Assembly (NCBI GenBank): GCA_036435485.1
Contig: CM071598.1
Location: 177,764,148 to 177,828,147, forward strand
Source: Saposhnikovia divaricata
Lineage: Eukaryota > Streptophyta > Magnoliopsida > Apiales > Apiaceae
DNA: 64,000 nucleotides
Direction: 5' to 3'
In this document: positions 57,763 to 64,000 of the stretch, piece after piece
How positions within the stretch are numbered: position 1 is the first letter of the stretch
Layout of the letters: every line of letters begins with the position of its first letter
Program-made: the position numbers and the translations under genes
Notes under the pieces: generated by a model
What the model was told of the DNA's origin: nothing
Seen by the model: the letters and a program-made list of their open reading frames with translations, nothing else
The model's database searches: none

Positions 57763-60700
57763 AGTAAGAACCCAGATTTTCGGTAGAATTAAAACTTTTC
57801 TTATTAAGAATAAGTATATACGTGAATAGTGTTTGTCATGCGTGAATAGTAATTTATGGATGAATAGTGATTTTGAGGACCAAGAAAATTTTCACGCCAC
57901 CCTATGTACAAGACATGGTATGGATATTTCGAAGTCATATTAGTGATTCACGGAGCAAATAAGTGTACATAAAGACGATCGGAATTCAGAAATTCCAATT
58001 TGTATTCTGGTGTAATATTTGACCGGGAAGTGAATTATATATAATTATATTCAATAAATGAGATATTAATTTTGAGGAATTAAGGATTTAATTATGTCAG
58101 GATTTTATTATATTTGATTCGAGAATTTAGAACCAAAACCCCTGAGATAGTGAAACGAACGTTCTAGAAACCGCTGAGACTTTATAACGAGATTAAGCAA
58201 TCAAGCGAGCGAATCATGAATTGAGAATAGTAAATATTAGAAGTCCAAGGAAGGATATATTATGAGAGGAAAATGGAATTGAGAATAAAATCCTAGAGTT
58301 AAAGGAAATGAGAACAATTGAGAAACCGCGAGAATTTTTTTCTGAGATAAAGAGAAAATACAAAGAAAATTGGACACAACGATTGTTTGAGGTATTGGGC
58401 CACACTATTACAATTAAGTGCAACATATAAGTTGTAACATATTGATTTAGTAAATATACAAGAAGGCAAGCCCCTTGGTGCAAATAAGAAAAGGAAGGAA
58501 GGACTTGGAAACAATATGTATAAAGCAAGGGACTTGCTTGCAATTATGGATGGATAAAGGTAATCCAAATGAACCAATGAGGAGATGACACCACATGGCA
58601 AGAAGATAAGATGCATCCAAGTGAAAATATCAAGCATTATTGATCACTTTATCACTTTAATCAAACAAAACAAACACCAAATACTCCATTCTGCCCAGCA
58701 GGAAAGGAGCTCACTAAAACGGGTCTAGAGACTTCATTACTCAATAAAATTTTTTGTTCTTTATATGGTTAGAAAGCTGTTAAGACGCTCTACAACTTTC
58801 ATTCAGGAGTCTCGACCAGGAAACGAGTGCAAGGGCTTCGTTTTGACTGATCTTTGGGGCGTGTTTTTCCAGTCAGGAAACTCACTTCCATGTTCTTGAT
58901 TTCTTTGGTGAGATTGAAGATGGTGAGCATAGAGTAAGGCTTCCCCAAGGTTAACCAAGCTTGTTTGAGATTTTAAGAACATCAAGAAGGTATAAAAACC
59001 CTAACCCCTCTTGGCCATGTAGTATTTGTGATGTTTAATGTTAGATCCATGGTTATTAGTGTGAATCTTGGACATATAAGTTATGGATGATGTAGATCTT
59101 GAGTTTAAATGTTGTGGTTGTGATTTTTAAGCTTGTGGTTAGTGTATGTATCTCCATGTATGTTATAAAGTATGATCTTGGTGATTTAGATGTTGGTTGT
59201 GATGTGGATGTAAGATTCTTGGTTGGTTTAGTGATATAAGCATGTTGAGATTTTTCCAGGAACTTGTACTGTCTTGTAGGAGGGTTTTGAACCCCTAAAT
59301 CTTGTCCCCTGAAGTCCTAATATATATTGTTGGAAAGGTATTTGAATGTAGTTTCCAGAAATATAAGGTTCATGACTAGGTGATGTATAGATTTTGAGTA
59401 ATGGCCTGAGAAGTGAAATGTGTTTCTGGAATCCGGACTGCACTAAATGGTCCCCTTGTGAACCTTGTTTAAACCCCTAAAAATTTATGTAGGATCATGG
59501 AAAAATTAGAGAAGCTATTAAATGCAGTGGTGAAGGCTAACCAAAAAGAATTTGATTAAAATATGTATTTTTCAATTTTATAAAAATGCTAGAGTAAAAT
59601 TCGCGCAAGGGAAAGAGTCGTTAAGGGAGTGTGATTTAAGGGGTAATGGATATGACTCGGATATGGTAACCAAATTAAGTCGAATAAGTGACGAGCGTAA
59701 TCGAGTGGTGACATGAACCTATAGTGGGGCTAGAGTGTCATAAGACGAAGTCATTAAGTTAATTTTGTACCCCCTAAAACCCCGTAATTAAAGAGATATT
59801 GTTAAGGTACTAACGAACGACTATTGCTTATGTATAGATCATTCCACTCCGCACGCTCGACCACCCCAACCTCACCAAGGCAAGTTTACTTTTCAAAACT
59901 TACATATACAAGGACTTTCACTGTTGTGTTTGTAGTTTTCAATCATATCAAATGTTTATGTTTATCGAAGTATCGATGAAATTGAGATGTATAAGTACAT
60001 ATATGTTTGCACCCCTTGAACTTAGAATGAAATGTTTTCTTCGGACAACGACTCTAGCAATAGAGGTCGTAGCGGTCCGTATATACTATTGACCGGGGAG
60101 CGGTATATTATTATATCGTAATTAAATTGCGAAAACCCAAAGGGTCATTCGGGAAGTATCGAATACTCAAGTAATTATTCTTATATCTTCGTAAATACTC
60201 AAAATACCTATCTTGGATTAAAAGCTTATTTAATTAAATAATTATTTTATTAAAACTTAAAATATCATTTATTAATTATTGTTCATTATTTTAAAGACAA
60301 AGCTAATCCAAGATACCTTTAGCACTTTCAAACTCGAACTCTTTCGAACTCAAAACATTTTCGAAAACCCCCGGTCAGGTTTGCTTCTTGTGTGATTTCA
60401 AGAATCATCGGTCGACTGATGTCGGACCTCAATTACTCAGTTTTCAATCAAAATCAAGTTTTTAAAAGAAAAATAAAAAGGGACTCTGGCAGGTGTGGGA
60501 ACCGTTGACGAACGATTCCCGGGATGTGTAAGCGGCCGTGAGCCAGGCGGTCCATCAATTATTATTCCGGCCCAGGTGTTGCCGAAGGATGATTACGGAT
60601 GTAGTTTTCATCGAGGGTGATTACGGATGTAGTTTTCACCCGGGGATAGTTACGGATGTAGTTTCTATCCTTCTACCGGTAGAGAAGACCCGCGGATTAT

Positions 60701-61663
60701 TGGACTTGGATGTGGTGACTGATCATCGTCAATCCCTGTCAGGTTTTTATGTTTTCTTCCAGTCCCATCCTCCACTTTGGAAAAATACTCAAACACTGCT
60801 TCTTGGGCCTAAGTGCCAAGTTGCCGATAGTGTGGCTTTTGATGAGAAAAATATTGACATCGTGCAGTATCTAGAACTGCAAGATTTTCTATAAAGATTG
60901 GCACGTGTTAGTGCACTCTTGCAATTATTTCAAAGAATAAAATGTTTTTGAATGAGAAACCTTCCAAGCTAATGGAAGGAAAGAGGTATTCCCGGTACAG
61001 TATGTTAACCGTAGAGTGTTTTGCCGAAAATGATATACTCATATGTATATATTTTCAAACTTGTGATATATTGAAATAGGAACCTTATAAAGGGTTCATA
61101 TGTTATTCTTAAAGCTCCTTAGTGAGTATAGATGTTTTATTCAAACTCGGACATATATACTGTCCAATTATGTTTTGAAATCTGAGATATATACCCATAT
61201 AGTTGGGAATGTTTTCGAAATAAACCACGTTATTATTTTTCAAAATGGTGAACTTGCTGAGCGTTATGTAGCTCATTCTTGCTTTATAAAAACTTTTCAG
61301 AAAGAGAAGAATTTGGTCGGTTAACTCCGCAACAGCAGAAGAGGAGTAGAAGGTTTACCCCAGAGATGATTTAGTTCCTGATAAATACTACAGAGTAAGT
61401 CTGATAGGTTTTCAACTGTAATAGTAAGACTTGTCTTCAAGTATAGTTGTATAAGTGGAAATGCGTAAGACTCTGGATTGTACAGATGAATTGTAATATT
61501 TAGTGTTACTTTTGATTATCGTTTCTGAGGCTCTAACTTGTTTGTGCGTAAGATTGAGGTCTGGACGTATGTATTGTTGAGTTGTAAAGTTAATACAGGT
61601 AGGATATGGTTGGATGATGATGTGACGACCTGAATCTTTGACCTCAGATTTGGGGGCGTCACA
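57763..61663 (+). repeat. Gypsy element, 3' LTR, 3901 bp
   Basis: Equal in length to the 5' LTR; its first base is A where the 5' LTR has T (AGTAAGAACC against TGTAAGAACC). Carries the same triple repeat, CTACCGGTAG palindrome (60673) and open frames 60538-60894 and 61100-61324. Confidence 0.95.
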
Positions 61664-61668
61664 GATGT
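61664..61668. repeat. Target site duplication GATGT (right)
   Basis: Identical to 48229-48233. Confidence 0.95.
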
Positions 61669-62122
61669 CCAGTCGTTCGTGAGGAAGATGAGATTTTACT
61701 CCTTGATCAAGTTTGTAACAACGATGACTTAGATGAATTTAATAAAAACCTCAACATGGAAAAAGGATGTGACAAAGCAGGGGAAGTAGGGGAAGTCGAA
61801 AATGTTGAAAATGCAGGGGAAACCGAGCTCAAAACAGGGGAATTTGTAGCCCCGGTCACTCTTGGCAATGCCTTTCTGTCTTTAGCTGGTCTTAAAGAGG
61901 AATCTGAGCCAATTACTTCAACTGTTAACAAGGAAGAAGTTATTGAACGAACATCTATCATTAAGAGGAAAAAGAATGCAACTCCTAAGCCCGAACGTGG
62001 AACAGTGGGCAAACATCAAGCTCTTGCTACAAAGGTTAACGCCCTAGATAAAACTGGTTTCACTCCAGTCATAAACAAGAAATCTCTCAGGCAGGCAAGT
62101 AAGCCAGCCAAACCCCTTTATT
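61669..62122 (+). pseudogene. LINE ORF1, C-terminal part
   Basis: Continues ORF1 after the gypsy insertion: REEDEILLLDQVCNNDDLDE, then a glutamate-rich stretch (EVGEVENVENAGETELKTGE) and a basic end with KRKKNATPKPERG, closing with a stop at 62122. Such acidic then basic tails are usual for plant L1 ORF1. This part has no internal stop. Confidence 0.8.
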
Positions 62123-62127
62123 AATTT

Positions 62128-63833
62128 ATGGATTTTACAAATTGGAATGTTTGTGGCTTAAATAAAAGTGCCCATCAAAAGGAGCTCAAACATTTTATTA
62201 GTAGTAATAATATTAGTTTTATGGCTTGTGTTGAAAATAAAGTCAAAGAGAAGAATTCTGTATGTATATCTTGTACAATTGCTAGAAACTGGATTTGGAT
62301 TTTTAACTACACTCACCATTCGAACGGTCGTATTTGGGTTGGATTCGACAACTCTGTTTGGTCTATCACTGTTATATCTTGCTCCTCACAACATATAACC
62401 TGTAGTGTTTCATTTTTGGAAAAGCAATGCAATTTTGTGGTCACCTTTGTGTATGCTCACAATACACCTCACCAATGTGAAGATTTATGGAAAGATATTG
62501 AATCATTGAGTAAAGCGGTCACTGTCCTATATTGTCTTCTCGGAGATTTTAACTGCATTTTTGACCTGTCTGAGGTTAGTGGGGGGCTTGAACATTGGAC
62601 TCCCGATATGTAAAATTTTAAAGACTGTGTTGCGGACTCTGGCATTGATCCCCTTCGAACAGTGGGTGAGAGTTCTTCACTTGGTGTAACAACCGCCTAA
62701 GAGATACTATTCACAAATGCCTTGATCGTATTTTGGTGAACTCTAGCTGGCTGCACACTTTTTCTGATAGTATGGGTCACGTTAAACACAGAGGGTTGAT
62801 GGACCATTGTCCTCTTGTTGTGCACACTCCTATGCAACTTGACAAGATAAAGAAACCGTTCCAGTTTTTCAACTTTATGTCTCAACTTGACGGCTTCCAT
62901 TCTACTGTGGAGGAAGCGTGGGCAATCAATTGGCATGGTGATCCTATGTCGATTCTCAATAGAAAAGTTAAAGAGGTCAAGAAAGCCCTCATTGCTCTCA
63001 ATAAAGCAAATGGTAATGTTCATTCAAATGTTACTTAAAGCCGAGAAGCTCTCCACTCTATTCAAGTTCAAATTCAACAAAACCCTTACAACAGTGATCT
63101 TTTGGAGCAGAAAAAAGTACAAGCTATGGCCATTGAAAACCATTTACTTCAGGAAGAAGCTTTAACTCTCCAAAAATCTAGAGTCAAATGGCTTGATAAA
63201 GGAGATGGCAACAACTCATTCTTCTTCAATCAAGTTCGTTCGAACTGGAACACAAACAAAATATTGGCTTTGATTGACAAAGATGGAAATTTGGTTTCTG
63301 GGCATGCTCAATGTTCAAGGGTTGCGGTTGAATTCTTCCAGAACTCATTAGGCTCTGCTCCTAATGCCAATGCTGATTTTCCTAATGTTGAGTGCAAACA
63401 AATCACTGATGCTCAAGCCATTGCCCTTGAAGCCCCCATAACTGATGAGCTCATCTTCAGTACCCTCAAATCCATGAAGAAAAACAAGGCCCCTGGCCCC
63501 GATGGCATGACTATGGAATTCTTTTTAAAAACTTGGACTATTATTGGCCCCTGCTTTTGTGAAGCTATAAAGCACTTCTTCAACATTTCTATCATGCATC
63601 CAGGTATGAACTCAACAAGTATAGCCCTTATTCCTAAAAATTTAACCCCCTCTGCTATGACTGATTACAGGCCTATCTCTCTTTGCTCAATTGCATACAA
63701 ATGCATTGCAAAAATTATGGTGAATAGAATCAAGAACGTGCTCCCCAATGTCATTGATAGAGCACAGTCTGCTTTTGTAAAAAATAGAAACATTTCTGAT
63801 AACATATTGATGGCTCAAGAATTGTTTAGGGGC
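62128..63833 (+). pseudogene. LINE ORF2 (endonuclease and reverse transcriptase), broken and truncated
   Basis: ORF2 nicks target DNA and copies the LINE RNA. Starts at ATG 62128, five bases after ORF1. The endonuclease (62128-62613) has NWNVCGLN, CVENKVKEK, VYAHN and LLGDFN, the metal and phosphate-binding segments of the APE-like family, then a stop. After a frame change 62733-63038 holds the end of the endonuclease (HRGLMDHCPLVV) and the linker. 63102-63833 has the RT start: RVKWLDKGDGNNSFFF, NKAPGPDGMTMEF, STSIALIPK, DYRPISLCSIAYK and QSAFVKNRNISDNIL. The YADD active site lies beyond the LTR insertion at 63834. At least two stops and frameshifts make it inactive. Confidence 0.9.
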
Positions 63834-64000
63834 TGTTATGCCCAAAATCTCCATGGGCTAGATTTAGGCCCATTGGGCTTAAGGATCCAATCCGTATGAT
63901 TAATATGGGTTATGATTGAGGTCCTTTAAGTTAAATGGGGCTAAATAGCATGTGAAATGGATCTGGACAGGTTCAGGTTCCCGAGTGATAGGTTCCTGAA
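63834..64000 (+). mobile_element. Start of a third LTR retrotransposon, cut by the window edge
   Basis: LINE ORF2 stops matching after the AQELFRG codons and the sequence changes to TGTTATGCCCAAAATCTCC followed by GGGCTAGATTTAGGCCCATTGGGC, a TG-starting LTR-like beginning. The five bases before it (GGGGC, 63829-63833) would be the target duplication, to be found again beyond the window. Only 167 bp are visible, so the family and strand are unknown. Confidence 0.6.

Larger units (their letters stand above)
48234..61663 (+). mobile_element. Ty3/gypsy LTR retrotransposon, 13.4 kb, degenerate chimeric interior
   Basis: Complete plus-strand element: two LTRs of exactly 3901 bp, a GATGT target duplication, a tRNA-Met primer site at 52139 and a polypurine tract at 57750. 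By eye I count about 45 differences between the LTRs (roughly 1.1%), so it is older than the element at 19600 but still young. The interior of 5.6 kb holds worn reverse transcriptase, RNase H and integrase C-terminal traces full of stops. A second polypurine tract and LTR start lie at 57152-57300. It looks like a non-autonomous, recombinant element. It sits inside LINE ORF1. Confidence 0.9.
46690..63833 (+). mobile_element. L1-type LINE, dead, split by a gypsy element and by a further LTR element
   Basis: Plus-strand LINE with a leader (about 46690-46957), ORF1 (46958-48228 then 61669-62122) and ORF2 (from 62128). A gypsy element sits at 48234-61663 inside ORF1; the GATGT target duplication rejoins ORF1 in frame context. 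ORF1 and ORF2 both have several stops and frameshifts. ORF2 is cut at 63833 by the start of another LTR element, so the rest of the reverse transcriptase and the 3' end are beyond the window. Confidence 0.9.

Overview
The window looks like repeat-rich euchromatin of a dicotyledonous plant: AT-rich, with one spliced plant R2R3-MYB gene and a dense pile of plant-type transposable elements (long-LTR Ty3/gypsy elements with an initiator-tRNA-Met primer site, Helitrons, a CACTA element, L1 and RTE LINEs, hAT, PIF/Harbinger and Stowaway MITEs). The species cannot be fixed from sequence alone. The LTR style (TGTAACACCCCCAGATC...) would fit an asterid, but that is a guess.

Layout. 1-9 kb: AT-rich DNA with a degraded repeat block (120-965), a direct duplication (1830-2695), a 78-bp tandem duplication, a Helitron (5708-6699), a PIF-type MITE and a hAT-like remnant holding a cluster of small palindromes. 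9-13 kb: two MITEs, a 0.7-kb Helitron, then the only intact-looking gene, an R2R3-MYB on the minus strand (three exons, 12807 to 10877). 14.7-16.4 kb: the 3' end of an RTE LINE and a hAT MITE with a perfect 8-bp target duplication. 16.9-46.2 kb: a second copy of the 120-965 block, split in two by about 28 kb of nested insertions. These are two head-to-tail minus-strand Helitrons (the second split by a 15.1-kb gypsy element, 19600-34688), two nested plus-strand Helitrons (35925-37064), and a 6.6-kb CACTA element (38251-44813) that carries fragments of four unrelated host genes. 46.7-63.8 kb: a dead L1-type LINE, split in ORF1 by a 13.4-kb gypsy element (48234-61663) and in the RT domain by a third LTR element that begins at 63834 and leaves the window.

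The two gypsy elements have LTR pairs of identical length (4723 bp and 3901 bp) and perfect 5-bp target duplications, so both inserted fairly recently. Their interiors are nonetheless littered with stops and frameshifts. They look like non-autonomous elements, mobilised in trans, that keep only LTRs, primer site and polypurine tract. Their polypurine regions are nearly identical and their LTRs share a short conserved core, so they are related families.

The most notable objects are the CACTA element with its gene-fragment mosaic (HIPP/HMA, DNA polymerase epsilon subunit 2, DCAF1, FKBP), the dead-inside gypsy pair, a hairpin array inside the second gypsy element (53987-54188), and a MYB R3 repeat that appears one residue short.
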